64,000 nt of DNA, taken from CANDYO01 sp049653745. Lineage in GTDB: Bacteria; Pseudomonadota; Alphaproteobacteria; Rickettsiales; CANDYO01. The translations under genes were made by a program, and so were the position numbers. The stretch's first letter is position 1. Every line of letters starts with the position of its first letter. The notes under the pieces were generated by a model. The model did no database searches. It was not told the origin of the DNA and saw nothing but the letters and a program-made list of their open reading frames with translations. Positions 1-8,982 of the stretch are shown here, in pieces. The stretch lies in contig JBASGW010000014.1 of NCBI GenBank assembly GCA_049653745.1, positions 33,507 through 97,506 of the forward strand, in the 5' to 3' direction.

Positions 1-1
1 T

Positions 2-1579
2 AGCAAAGCAGGAGATGACGGAAGGGCGGAAAGATTTAATAGAATAGTACTGGATAGATTTGCATCTCAAAAAACAGACATTAAACAATTAGAAAGCATA
101 TTAGAAACTAAAAACTCTGGACAACACTTAAGCCCAGAACAAGAAGAGAAATTAAAAGTAATTTTAGCTAAAAATCCTATTTCTAAAAAACAACTCACCG
201 ATAGCAAAGGAAGGGTAATATATGGTTTTAGAGCGGGCTCCGAAGAACCTATTTTTGCTTATAAAAACAAAAAAACAGGCGCCTTCATTAATGAAAAAAC
301 AAACCAAGAAATCATAATATCTCCAGGACAAAACTTTCAAAAGATAGAAATAATGTCTTACATAACAGGAATTACCAAAGGAGAAAATGGCAAGTTCCAA
401 TTACAAACTCAAAGCATCACTGGAGATCATGACCAGCTTGCTATAGGTACCAAAATTAAGAGGGGAAGCACTCTACAAGACATAAATTTAAGTGGAGAGT
501 CCGGATTTTCTGATGACATAGGTCATGCCGCCACAGTTGCTTTAATAGACGAAACTAAGAAATCGGGCTCAGTTCGTCATGGGCAAGACGCTGGAGGAGC
601 CGGAACTAAAAATAGCTTAACAGATACAGAAATGCAAATTATCACTACTAATCTTAAAAAATCCAATAATATTGATGATTTTCTAAGTAATGATAATATC
701 AAAATAATTGTTGAAAATAAGCTGGGTGGCAACCCTTATCCTGAAAACTTCTCTAGAGGCAATTATGCTGTATATAGACCAAATGGCAATATTATGGTTG
801 CACATAATGAGCAAGAAATTATAGATAAATATAATCTCCTAGAAAAAGAAAATTACAATATAGGCATTAACCCTCGTTATGGATGGATGAGGGACAAAAA
901 CGATAAACTACATCTAGATCCTGAAAAAATTTCGGCACAAACTTTTTTGAGCGAAAAATCTAAAATTGAAAGCCAACTTAATCAGCATCTAAACCCAAAT
1001 GAAAGAAACGACGCAGGAATAGATGCTGATAATTTATATAAGGTGAATTCACTCATTTCATTAATAAAACTACAAAAATCTTCTCCAGAAAAAGATAAAT
1101 CTTTAAAAGCCTCTATGGAAATTCTTCATCTGGCAGAGGAGGAGTTTACTAAAAAATATAAAGTGGTTCCACCAACAATTCTAGCTATAGTAGATAAAGA
1201 GATTAGACAAGCTAAATTAACCGCATTATTAAAATCAACACAATCGCAAAGCTTACCTTTATCAAGACTAGGGCGCAGATATTCAATTCCAGAAATAAAA
1301 GTAAAAACCAGTATCTCAACGGGAGTTATAAATACTGCTGAACAAGGATCTAAAAAGAATGATTCAAATCAAATTTTTCAAGCATTACCTCCATTGAATC
1401 CAAAATATTCAGCACCAAGCACCAACTCCAAAAATCACATATCAACAGAGGAACTAAAACAAAATTTTAAAGTGCAGCCTTCAGCTCTTATTTGCACTAA
1501 TTTACCTGCTATTGAGCCAAAATTTCTACGCTCTCAATTACCTTGCAATTCATCTCTTAAACCTACTAGAAAATTATAA
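2..1579 (+). CDS. C-terminal part of a toxin-like nucleotidyl cyclase (edema factor/CyaA/ExoY type), 5' end outside window
   Basis: The reading frame is open from base 2, so the ATG at 353 is probably internal and the true start lies upstream; 525 residues are visible. Residues 139-146 read ITGDHDQL, followed by AI. They resemble the cyclase motif TGDYDLFAI, whose two Asp bind metal in EF and CyaA (here D142 and D144). About 100 residues later GGNPYPE (N244) resembles the third conserved block NPFPE, followed by a similar hydrophobic strand. The spacing matches the family. The catalytic His six residues before that Asn appears to be Glu, while an HG pair occurs earlier at 193-194. The lysine block would lie at or beyond the left edge. 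The last 120 residues are Pro/Ser-rich and probably disordered. Role inferred: secreted effector, perhaps altered in catalysis. It could instead be only a remote fold relative. Confidence 0.55.
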   Translation, partial: SKAGDDGRAERFNRIVLDRFASQKTDIKQLESILETKNSGQHLSPEQEEKLKVILAKNPISKKQLTDSKGRVIYGFRAGSEEPIFAYKNKKTGAFINEKTNQEIIISPGQNFQKIEIMSYITGITKGENGKFQLQTQSITGDHDQLAIGTKIKRGSTLQDINLSGESGFSDDIGHAATVALIDETKKSGSVRHGQDAGGAGTKNSLTDTEMQIITTNLKKSNNIDDFLSNDNIKIIVENKLGGNPYPENFSRGNYAVYRPNGNIMVAHNEQEIIDKYNLLEKENYNIGINPRYGWMRDKNDKLHLDPEKISAQTFLSEKSKIESQLNQHLNPNERNDAGIDADNLYKVNSLISLIKLQKSSPEKDKSLKASMEILHLAEEEFTKKYKVVPPTILAIVDKEIRQAKLTALLKSTQSQSLPLSRLGRRYSIPEIKVKTSISTGVINTAEQGSKKNDSNQIFQALPPLNPKYSAPSTNSKNHISTEELKQNFKVQPSALICTNLPAIEPKFLRSQLPCNSSLKPTRKL

Positions 1580-1675
1580 CTACTTAATATTTTTTCTTCC
1601 TTGAAAATTGACGTTTTTAGTTATATCATCCCATCAAAGATTAGTTATTAACTTTAACAAAAATGGTAGGTTTCG

Positions 1676-2716
1676 ATGTTTCAAAAATTGATAGGAGCAT
1701 TTTCTTCAGATATGGCTATAGATTTAGGAACAGCTAACACCTTAGTTTATGTTAAAGGTAAAAATGTTGTACTAAATGAACCTTCAGTAGTTGCATTAAT
1801 TAATGAAAACGGCACTTACAGATCTTATGCTTTTGGCCAAGAAGCAAAAATGATGTTAGGAAGAACTCCTGCAGATATCGAAGCTAAACGACCTCTAAAA
1901 GATGGGGTTATAGCAGATTTTAAAGGCGCAGAGGCAATGATTAAACATTTTATTCATACAGTCCACAAGCGCAGAAGTTTTACCGGACCATTAATTATAG
2001 TATGCGTCCCTTCAGGGTCAACTCCAGTGGAGAGAAGGGCTATCCAAGAAGCTGCTGAAAGCGCAGGAGCGCGCGATGTGTTTTTAATAGAAGAACCCAT
2101 GGCTGCAGCTCTAGGAGCTGGACTGCCTGTTACTGAACCTACTGGATCAATGATTGTTGACATTGGAGGAGGAACAACAGAAGTTGGAGTTCTATCTTTA
2201 GGAGGCATCGTTTATTCAAGATCAGTAAGAGTGGGCGGAGATAAAATGGATGAGGCTATCATTTCTTACGTTCGCCGCCATCATAACTTACTAATTGGGG
2301 AATCAACCGCTGAAAGAATTAAGAAAGAAATTGGATCTGCCTGCCCTCCTGAAGATAAAAAAGGAAAGACTATTGTTATCAAGGGAAGAGATTTAATTCA
2401 CGGAATTCCAAAAGAAATAATCTTAACTGAATATCAAATTGCCGAAAGCCTAATTGAACCAGTAAGCCAAATTATTGAAGCTGTTAAAACGGCCTTAGAA
2501 TGCACCCCTCCTGAACTTTCTTCAGACATAGTTGACCAAGGGATAGTTCTAAGTGGCGGCGGAGCTTTATTATATAATCTTGATTTAGTAATTAGAGAAG
2601 CAACAAAATTACCAGTATTTATTGCCGAAGATCCTTTAACTTGCGTAGCCAGGGGCACAGGAAGAGTGCTAGAGGAATTTTCTAAACTAAAGCATGTGTT
2701 ATTTAAACAAGACTAA
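1676..2716 (+). CDS. mreB: Rod shape-determining protein MreB
   Basis: Bacterial actin that forms membrane-associated filaments and guides side-wall peptidoglycan synthesis. The 346-residue length is normal. Visible motifs are the phosphate-1 loop DLGTANTLVYVKGKNVVLNE near the N-terminus, the phosphate-2 loop IVDIGGGTTEVGVLSLGG, the adenosine motif SGGGALLYNLD, and the C-terminal segment ending in ARGTGRVLEE. The ATG at 1676 gives the usual short amphipathic N-terminus (MFQKLIGAFSSDMAIDLG). A class II aldolase gene follows after 19 bases without an obvious promoter. mreC is not downstream as usual but on the opposite strand 1.7 kb away. The assignment is secure. Confidence 0.97.
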   Translation: MFQKLIGAFSSDMAIDLGTANTLVYVKGKNVVLNEPSVVALINENGTYRSYAFGQEAKMMLGRTPADIEAKRPLKDGVIADFKGAEAMIKHFIHTVHKRRSFTGPLIIVCVPSGSTPVERRAIQEAAESAGARDVFLIEEPMAAALGAGLPVTEPTGSMIVDIGGGTTEVGVLSLGGIVYSRSVRVGGDKMDEAIISYVRRHHNLLIGESTAERIKKEIGSACPPEDKKGKTIVIKGRDLIHGIPKEIILTEYQIAESLIEPVSQIIEAVKTALECTPPELSSDIVDQGIVLSGGGALLYNLDLVIREATKLPVFIAEDPLTCVARGTGRVLEEFSKLKHVLFKQD

Positions 2717-2735
2717 TAGTTTTATTTAAAACAAG

Positions 2736-3437
2736 ATGATGAATAGCCTTATAAAGCAAAATCTTAGTTATGCTTACCGCATCATTCATCATCTTGCTAT
2801 GGATGATCATACTTATACTCATCTTTCAAGCAGAAGTACGCAGCAAGATCAATATTATATTTATCCTTTTGGATTATGTTTTGATGAAGTAACTCCAGAC
2901 AATTTACTTAAGGTAGATTTAAGCGGAAAAATTATCGAAGGCGAAGAGTTTCAATATAATAGAACTGGATATATTATTCACGGCAATATCTATCAACATC
3001 GACCAGACATTCAAGCAATTTTCCATTTGCATACTCCATCTTCAGTTGCAGTGTCAAGCATGAAAGAAGGACTCCTGCCAATAAGCCAATGGGCACTGCA
3101 TTTCTATCAAAAAATAGCATATCATAAATATAACTCTCTTGCCCTAGATTCTAAAATTCATGGCAATGACCTAATTAATGACTTAGGCTCCTCAAATGTA
3201 ATGCTAATGCAAAATCATGGCATGCTAACTTGTGGCAAAACTATTATGGAAGCCATGTTTTATGCATATCATTTAGAAATGGCTTGCAAAACTCAATGCT
3301 TAACCCTAAGCATGGGAAAAGAATTAGCCTATCCAGAGGAAGAAGTCTGCCAGCAAGCAGTTCAAGATTTACTTAGCTTTGAAGAAAATTTAGGCGAAAG
3401 AGACTGGCATGCTTGGGTTAGAAAAATCAACAAATAA
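2736..3437 (+). CDS. Class II aldolase/adducin family protein
   Basis: Single-domain member of the class II aldolase/adducin fold (233 residues), which in characterised members uses a zinc ion to bind and cleave or isomerise sugar phosphates. Visible are the THLSSR segment near residue 28, the zinc-binding HLHTP motif (about residue 98) and the later MQNHGMLTCGKT segment with the third His. The exact substrate cannot be read from the sequence; relatives include fuculose-phosphate aldolase, methylthioribulose dehydratase and unassigned rickettsial proteins. Probably cotranscribed with mreB, 19 bases upstream. Its 3' end faces miaA with only 8 bases between the stop codons. Confidence 0.85.
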   Translation: MMNSLIKQNLSYAYRIIHHLAMDDHTYTHLSSRSTQQDQYYIYPFGLCFDEVTPDNLLKVDLSGKIIEGEEFQYNRTGYIIHGNIYQHRPDIQAIFHLHTPSSVAVSSMKEGLLPISQWALHFYQKIAYHKYNSLALDSKIHGNDLINDLGSSNVMLMQNHGMLTCGKTIMEAMFYAYHLEMACKTQCLTLSMGKELAYPEEEVCQQAVQDLLSFEENLGERDWHAWVRKINK

Positions 3438-3445
3438 CATTTTAC

Positions 3446-4381
3446 TTAAACAGACCTCAAAAAAAGCTTACATTGCTCAAGAATTTCACAAAACTCCTCA
3501 TTAGGATTCTCTGCCACATAAGATAATAAATCAGGATGATTAAATTGATGCTTAAACCAAGTGGTTTGACGTTTAGCATAATTACGCACCACTTGTTGAG
3601 ATTTCTCAGTTGCTTGATTTAAGCTCCAATCTCCAGCTAAATAATTTCTTAATTCTGGCACTCCATGCGACTTCATAATACCAGTCTCCAAATTATAATT
3701 CTGATCTATAAGAAATTTTACTTCCTCAAGAACTCCCGCCCCTAACATATCTAAAAATCTCTGATTACAATTACGATATAAAATTTCTCTATCAGGTTGT
3801 AAAATAATCATTCTAAAAGAACTTAGAGGGAAATATTTAAGATTATTTTTCTGCCAATAATCTAGAGGATATCCTGTTATTTTTAATACTTCATAAGCTC
3901 TTAGAACTTTCTTAATATTATTTGGTTCAATTTTGTCTGCGGATACAGGATCAACTTCTTTTAGTAATTTATGAAAATTTATCGCCCCAACTTCTTTAGC
4001 TAATGTTCTAAAATTATCGCGATCTTCATCAGGTATCTCGGGTATTGAACTTAATCCAAATATTAAATGCTTAAGATAAAAACCCGTTCCTCCTACTAAA
4101 ATAATAGGTTTATCACTATGAGCGATAATTTCACAAACATTTTTAATCCATCTAGCAATATCATATTTTTCATCCCCCATAACATAACCAAATAAGAAAT
4201 GAGGAACATCTTGCCTCTCTTTAGCGGTTGGCTGCGCAGAAATAATAGGATTTTCCTTATACACTTGCAAAGAATCAGCGTTAATAACTATTCCATCAAT
4301 CTCTTTAGCTAGATTTATAGCAAAACTAGTTTTACCACTAGCTGTGGGACCAGCAATAATAATAATTTTTTTTTCATTCAT
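3446..4381 (-). CDS. miaA: tRNA dimethylallyltransferase MiaA
   Basis: Transfers the dimethylallyl group to A37 of tRNAs reading codons that start with U. Seen: P-loop AGPTASGKT near the N-terminus, DSLQVY, the block QPTAKERQDVPHFLFGY, VGGTGFYLK and the C-terminal RQTTWFKHQ. I place the start at the ATG at 4381 (MNEKKIII, 311 residues), because the upstream in-frame ATG at 4405 would extend far into mreC and add residues unlike the family. With this start the gene overlaps the end of mreC by 8 bases (ATGAATGA), which implies translational coupling. The product acts in the cytoplasm. Confidence 0.95.
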   Translation of the reverse strand: MNEKKIIIIAGPTASGKTSFAINLAKEIDGIVINADSLQVYKENPIISAQPTAKERQDVPHFLFGYVMGDEKYDIARWIKNVCEIIAHSDKPIILVGGTGFYLKHLIFGLSSIPEIPDEDRDNFRTLAKEVGAINFHKLLKEVDPVSADKIEPNNIKKVLRAYEVLKITGYPLDYWQKNNLKYFPLSSFRMIILQPDREILYRNCNQRFLDMLGAGVLEEVKFLIDQNYNLETGIMKSHGVPELRNYLAGDWSLNQATEKSQQVVRNYAKRQTTWFKHQFNHPDLLSYVAENPNEEFCEILEQCKLFLRSV

Positions 4382-5165
4382 AAGATGACTGCAAAACTTG
4401 AACAAACTCTATTTTATTTAGATCAATACTTGGCTTTATATAAAAAATATTTTCTCTTTTAATAACTGAACCAACTATTATATTAGGAATTATTTGTGGA
4501 TTATCATAACTTGTTACAACTAATTCACTTTCCTCAAGTGCTTGAGAATTTAAATAATCGCAAATCAAGTCATTTCTTGCAATTCCAGAAGCAATAAAAT
4601 TAAGTTTTGAACTTAAACTAATAACCGGTATTTTAGAGTCATAATCAGTAATCAATAATAAGTTTGATGTATTTTCACTCACCGAAACAATTCTTCCAAC
4701 CAAATAATTATTAGAAAGAACCATCTGCCATTTTTTAATACCATCTCTTTTACCAGCATTAATTATATATTCCTGATGTAAGTAATTATTACTTTTTGCA
4801 ATAATTTGAGCACTAATAAATTTATATGGTAAAGATTTAGTAAAATTAAGAGCTTCCTTTAATTGCTGATTTTCTTCTTCTACTTGCTTATAGAGGTAAA
4901 AATAATATTCTAAAAATTCATTTCTTTTTTTAAGAGTTTTATTTTCTTCAAAAGTTACAAATAACTGGGTTATATTATTAAAAAAATTACGGACAGAATA
5001 GAAAGCAGAGCTAGTTTCTTGCAAAACAGGGGATGCAAAATCTAATATCCTTGAATGAATTTCATCATATATTGGGTGCTCTTTTTTATAACTTGATATT
5101 AGAGTTATAACTAAAATCAAACATAGAATGAATGATATATTGTTTTTAGTAACTATTTTCATCAT
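4374..5165 (-). CDS. mreC: Rod shape-determining protein MreC
   Basis: Bitopic inner-membrane protein that links MreB filaments to the periplasmic wall-synthesis enzymes. The 263 residues contain one N-terminal membrane segment (about 9-25, ISFILCLILVITLISS), a Lys/Glu-rich coiled coil (about 70-105), and then the beta-rich MreC domain with INAGKRDGIKKWQMVLSNNY and LVGRIVSVSE. Two Met codons (5165 and 5162) are possible starts. It is the first gene of a two-gene unit with miaA. No mreD is seen beside it, and mreB lies nearby on the other strand, so the usual mreBCD order is broken here. Confidence 0.93.
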   Translation of the reverse strand: MMKIVTKNNISFILCLILVITLISSYKKEHPIYDEIHSRILDFASPVLQETSSAFYSVRNFFNNITQLFVTFEENKTLKKRNEFLEYYFYLYKQVEEENQQLKEALNFTKSLPYKFISAQIIAKSNNYLHQEYIINAGKRDGIKKWQMVLSNNYLVGRIVSVSENTSNLLLITDYDSKIPVISLSSKLNFIASGIARNDLICDYLNSQALEESELVVTSYDNPQIIPNIIVGSVIKRENIFYIKPSIDLNKIEFVQVLQSSYE

Positions 5166-5303
5166 CTAGAACTAAGTTAGTTTATATTGTTATTCATCAT
5201 GTCACGTCACTTTGCCATATGCAATAAGCATTTTTATATATCTCAAAAATTTTTATTATCATAAGTTCGATTATAGATAATGGTTATCTTTTATAAAAAA
5301 ATC

Positions 5304-5330
5304 TGCTATATTTTGCGCAATATTATAGCA
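5304..5330. promoter_or_regulatory. Imperfect palindrome upstream of hemC
   Basis: TGCTATA at 5304-5310 and its exact complement TATAGCA at 5324-5330 flank a second palindrome, TTGCGCAA at 5313-5320, offset by half a base from the centre. It lies 18 bases before the hemC start and inside the probable promoter region shared with the divergent mreC. It has the look of an operator, but no regulator is identified and AT-rich palindromes also arise by chance. Confidence 0.3.
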
Positions 5331-5347
5331 AATAAGTAGCAGCAAAG

Positions 5348-6247
5348 ATGAAATATAAAGTTGGCACCAGGGATAGTAAGTTAGCTTTACGCCAAACTCA
5401 ATTAGTGATCGAAGCTCTAACTCAAAAAAATCCTCAAATTACCCTAGATCAATTTGAAATAGTTAAGATAAAAACTAAGGGAGATAATATTTTAAATAAA
5501 AATTTATCAGAAATAGGTGGTAAAAACTTATTTGTTAAAGAAATAGAAGATGCGTTATTAGATAATCAAATAGACTTTGCTGTTCACTCTTTAAAAGACC
5601 TCACTGGAAATTTAGACCCAAAACTAACTATTGCTGCGTGCCTAGAAAGAGAAGATCCAAGAGATGCTTTTGTTTCTCTTCAATATGAATCTTTGGCTTC
5701 ATTGCCCCATGGATCAGTAGTTGGAACTTCATCAATCAGGCGTAAATCTATAGCCCTAGCATATCACCCATATTTAGTTGCCATACCTTTCAGAGGTAAT
5801 GTATTAACACGTCTGGAAAAACTAAAACAAAAGCAAGTGGATGCAACTTTCTTAGCCGTGGCTGGATTAAAAAGACTAGGCATTGATCAAACATTATACA
5901 CTCCTTTACATACTGACGATTTTTTACCTGCAGTATCTCAAGGCATTATAGGGGTTCAATGCAATAAATCAGATGACAAAATAATAAATCTACTTGCGCA
6001 CATTAACCATCTTGAAACAGAAATTATAACTAGGGCTGAAAGATCCTTTTTAGAATGCCTTAATGCCGATTGCACCACTCCAATAGCAGCCTACGCTACA
6101 TTAAATCAAGAAAGTATAAATTTAGAATGCTTAGTAATAAACTCTCATGGAAAAATTTTTAGAGAAAACATCCAAGCTTCTTCTAAAGATGCCAGCAAGA
6201 TCGGCTATGAAATGGGAATAAAATTCAAGAAACATCTAATCTCATGA
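5348..6247 (+). CDS. hemC: Hydroxymethylbilane synthase (porphobilinogen deaminase)
   Basis: Polymerises four porphobilinogens to hydroxymethylbilane, the third step of haem synthesis. The 299 residues show GTRDSKLALRQTQ at the N-terminus, the KGDNIL segment, DFAVHSLKDL with the conserved Asp and Lys, LEREDPRDAF, GTSSIRRK and RGNVLTRL. The cofactor-attaching Cys lies in LNADCTTPIAAYA, where the usual Gly-Gly before Cys is Ala-Asp, a mild variation. It overlaps hemD by 4 bases (ATGA) and leads a haem/rnc/era operon. Confidence 0.97.
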   Translation: MKYKVGTRDSKLALRQTQLVIEALTQKNPQITLDQFEIVKIKTKGDNILNKNLSEIGGKNLFVKEIEDALLDNQIDFAVHSLKDLTGNLDPKLTIAACLEREDPRDAFVSLQYESLASLPHGSVVGTSSIRRKSIALAYHPYLVAIPFRGNVLTRLEKLKQKQVDATFLAVAGLKRLGIDQTLYTPLHTDDFLPAVSQGIIGVQCNKSDDKIINLLAHINHLETEIITRAERSFLECLNADCTTPIAAYATLNQESINLECLVINSHGKIFRENIQASSKDASKIGYEMGIKFKKHLIS

Positions 6248-6939
6248 AAATTATTATTACCAGGCCACTAGACGAAGCTAGAATTCTAGCCAAAAAACTA
6301 GAAATCCTTGGATATCAAACAATATTAGCTCCTTTACTAGAAATAAAATTTACAAAAAATGTTGATTTTAATCAGCTTTATAATTACCAAGCAATAATTA
6401 TAACTAGTCGAAACGCTATAAAAGCCATCGCTAAAGTGGATAAAGGGTTAAAATTGCTGATACTGGGCAAAGAAAGTTATGATTATGCAAAATCATTAGG
6501 ATTTTTTAATTGTATATTTGTAGGAGAAAATATTGAACAGCTAAAAAACAATATTCTAAATTATGATAATTTACTCTACTTATCTGGAGCCGACGTTACC
6601 GATGATCTAAAAAGCCTCAAGCAAAAAATTGATCGTAAAATTATTTACAAGGCAGAACAAATTATAAATCCTTCAGAAGAATTATTAGGGATTATAAAAC
6701 AAGATCAACTTAAAATATGTTTATTTCTCTCAGCAAGAACTGCTCAAGCATTCGCTAATATTATTGTAAATAATGGCCTAAAACAATATTGTAAAAGCAT
6801 TATTTCTTTGACATTGAGCAATAAAATAGCACATAATTTAGAGCATTTAAATTTTAATGCTTGTTATGTAACACAAGAAGCAACACTTAATAGCCTAGTA
6901 AATCTTATAAATAGAGTTTATAATGCTCACCAACGATAA
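6244..6939 (+). CDS. hemD: Uroporphyrinogen-III synthase
   Basis: Cyclises hydroxymethylbilane with inversion of ring D to give uroporphyrinogen III. HemD is poorly conserved, and the call rests on the 231-residue length, the N-terminal ITRPLDEARILAKKLEILGYQTILAPLLEI, the central IIITSRNAIKAI segment, LYLSGADVTDDL, FLSARTAQAF, and its position overlapping the end of hemC by 4 bases. The next gene overlaps its 3' end by 17 bases. No active-site residue is diagnostic in this family. Confidence 0.9.
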   Translation: MKIIITRPLDEARILAKKLEILGYQTILAPLLEIKFTKNVDFNQLYNYQAIIITSRNAIKAIAKVDKGLKLLILGKESYDYAKSLGFFNCIFVGENIEQLKNNILNYDNLLYLSGADVTDDLKSLKQKIDRKIIYKAEQIINPSEELLGIIKQDQLKICLFLSARTAQAFANIIVNNGLKQYCKSIISLTLSNKIAHNLEHLNFNACYVTQEATLNSLVNLINRVYNAHQR

Positions 6940-7789
6940 AAAGCAAGAATCTAACAATTCTACGGATCAAACACCAAAGAAATTAAATAAAGCACTGAAG
7001 TTTAGTTTTTTATTTATTATTGGTATTGCGATATTTATTTTACTTTATATAAATTTTCAATCCATTTATAAAATAAAAAATATTCTCCCTCAGAAAAGTG
7101 AAATTTTCAATACTATAATTACAACTTCTGCAAAAAAAGATACCTCATACACTAATGCTAAAGAGGCTGCAGATAATGATCTTCTAGAAAAACCGGAAGT
7201 ATCAAATAAAAATAATAATGTAAATTCCACTGAAGACAAAATATTTTCCTGTCTAAACCAAGAAAATATCAATTGCACTGCATTACTAAGCTTCACACAA
7301 GATTATTATATTATGCATTCTTATGCTACAAAGGGGCAAGATTTCTCTGAATCCTTAGTCAAACTTCAACAATATAAAATTAATTCTGAAGATCTAAAAC
7401 AAAATTTATCTTACCTAATGCCTTTAGCTAATAAAAATAATAGCATTGAGTATTTAAGCTCTAAGTTTGCAGAGCTGATTAAATTAATATATAAAAACTC
7501 AAGAGAATCTACTTTTTTAGAACTCAGTAATTACTTCCTTATTAGAAAAATTAATGATAGAGCTTTAAAAAGCGACGATTTGGATAACAAAATTTTTATA
7601 ATTGAAAAAGCCTTGGCGAATAATAATTTAAGTAGTATTAATGAAGAACTCCAATTAATAAACCAGAATTTTAATTCCTTTAATATCTTTAAAATAGAAA
7701 TGGATAATAAAGTTAAAATTGAATCCAGCATGTCAAGCATAGAAAAAATTCTTCTAAGTAAACCAGACTGTAATATAGTGAGTAAATAA
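6923..7789 (+). CDS. Mitofilin-like inner-membrane protein of the hem operon
   Basis: A 288-residue protein with a short Gln/Asn/Lys-rich cytoplasmic head, one membrane segment (about residues 26-45) and a long Lys/Asn-rich, mostly helical periplasmic part. Alphaproteobacteria commonly carry a mitofilin/Mic60-related gene between hemD and hemY, and this gene occupies exactly that place. The sequence itself is too divergent for me to recognise a mitofilin motif, so the name rests on topology and synteny. It overlaps hemD by 17 bases and precedes hemY by 2. A HemX-like protein is the alternative reading. Confidence 0.6.
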   Translation: MLTNDKKQESNNSTDQTPKKLNKALKFSFLFIIGIAIFILLYINFQSIYKIKNILPQKSEIFNTIITTSAKKDTSYTNAKEAADNDLLEKPEVSNKNNNVNSTEDKIFSCLNQENINCTALLSFTQDYYIMHSYATKGQDFSESLVKLQQYKINSEDLKQNLSYLMPLANKNNSIEYLSSKFAELIKLIYKNSRESTFLELSNYFLIRKINDRALKSDDLDNKIFIIEKALANNNLSSINEELQLINQNFNSFNIFKIEMDNKVKIESSMSSIEKILLSKPDCNIVSK

Positions 7790-7791
7790 TA

Positions 7792-8982
7792 ATGCGCATA
7801 ATTATTTTTGTTTTATTTTTAGCAAGTATACTAGGAGCAGCTTGGTTAACTCTTGGAAATGAAAATAATATGATTTCAATTGAAATACTAAATTATCATA
7901 TTGATGTGTCAATAATTTTAGCTATTGCCTTTCTTTTCCTCTTTATCACAACTATTACTTTGGTAATTTATTTCTTATCATTTTTATTTAATGCGCCCAG
8001 CTCTATAAAAAAACACTTTCAAGAAAAACAAAATCAACAAGATTTAATATTGCTATTAAATGGTTTTTCACATTTGCATCAAGATAATTTATCAAATACG
8101 AAACAACTATTAAAAAAAATCACCTCTCATAAGGATGATGCTCATTTACAAAATTTAAAGCCAATAATTTCTCTATTAATTACTCAACTCAATTATATTA
8201 TTTATAATGAAAATCCTACTAATGAAGAGCTTGAAGATTCATTACTAAATTTATTGCAGTACGAAGAAATGAAATTAACAGCCTTAAAAGGCCTAATTAC
8301 TATTAGAATGGATAAGCATCGCTATTATGATGCCCTTATTTATGCCGAGAAGGCTTTTGGAATGGATCCAAAATTACCTTGGCTTATTAACTACCTAATC
8401 AAGATCTATACTGAGCTTGGTCTTTATGATAAAGCCGAAAATATTATTAATAAAGCTTACAGCTATGACTTTATAAATAAAACTGAATTAAATTCTTTAC
8501 TAGCCAAAAATTTTTATGGTCATGCAGTTTACTTAATTTCTTCTTCAGAATCAGAAAAAGCAATCAAAGTCCTTGAAAAATCATTAAAAATTGATCCATC
8601 TTATTATGATGCTGTGCTTACTTTGATTGGACTTCAAGAAGAACAAAAATTAGTATATAAATATATTGAAAAAGCTTGGAAAATTAAACCTTCTTTAGAG
8701 CTAGCAAAGTTAATGCTTAATTGCTCAAATCATGAAACTTTAAATAAAAGAGTTAAATTACTTGAAGGGTTAATTAGCTGCAATCCTGAAGCAAAAGAAG
8801 GATATTTAGTTTTAGCTGAATTATATTTAGAAGAAAAAATGATAGATTATGCCAAAAAAACTATGAATAAATTACTAACATTGCATGCTCCAGATTTTTA
8901 TACTTGTAAATTAATGGCTATTATTGAAGCTAGCGCTCATAGCAGCCATAGCATAATTATTAACTGGTTAAATAAACTATGA
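7792..8982 (+). CDS. hemY: HemY-like TPR membrane protein
   Basis: HemY-family inner-membrane protein with two N-terminal membrane segments (about residues 1-20 and 37-65) and a helical-repeat region. TPR-like repeats are readable at ALIYAEKAFGMDPKLPWL, LYDKAENIINKAYSY, AIKVLEKSLKIDPSYYDAV and KEGYLVLAELYLEEKMIDYAKKTM. The precise function is unsettled; in several bacteria it lies at the end of the hemCD cluster. Length is 396 residues. The stop overlaps the rnc start by 4 bases (ATGA). This HemY is unrelated to the Gram-positive protoporphyrinogen oxidase of the same name. Confidence 0.85.
   Translation: MRIIIFVLFLASILGAAWLTLGNENNMISIEILNYHIDVSIILAIAFLFLFITTITLVIYFLSFLFNAPSSIKKHFQEKQNQQDLILLLNGFSHLHQDNLSNTKQLLKKITSHKDDAHLQNLKPIISLLITQLNYIIYNENPTNEELEDSLLNLLQYEEMKLTALKGLITIRMDKHRYYDALIYAEKAFGMDPKLPWLINYLIKIYTELGLYDKAENIINKAYSYDFINKTELNSLLAKNFYGHAVYLISSSESEKAIKVLEKSLKIDPSYYDAVLTLIGLQEEQKLVYKYIEKAWKIKPSLELAKLMLNCSNHETLNKRVKLLEGLISCNPEAKEGYLVLAELYLEEKMIDYAKKTMNKLLTLHAPDFYTCKLMAIIEASAHSSHSIIINWLNKL

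Noticed and set aside
164..400. Minus-strand open frame opposite the left-edge gene
   Set aside because: The plus-strand frame is open from base 2 through this region and reads like a folded protein; the minus frame is hydrophobic shadow sequence with no SD.
1601..1634. TTGAAAA and CCCAT before mreB, a possible sigma-32 promoter
   Set aside because: The elements are 29 bases apart between the same landmarks that are 20-21 apart at clpB and dnaK, which is too long.
4382..4405. Upstream in-frame start for miaA
   Set aside because: It would push the N-terminus into mreC and add eight residues before the P-loop that the family does not have; the ATG at 4381 fits the family and overlaps mreC neatly.
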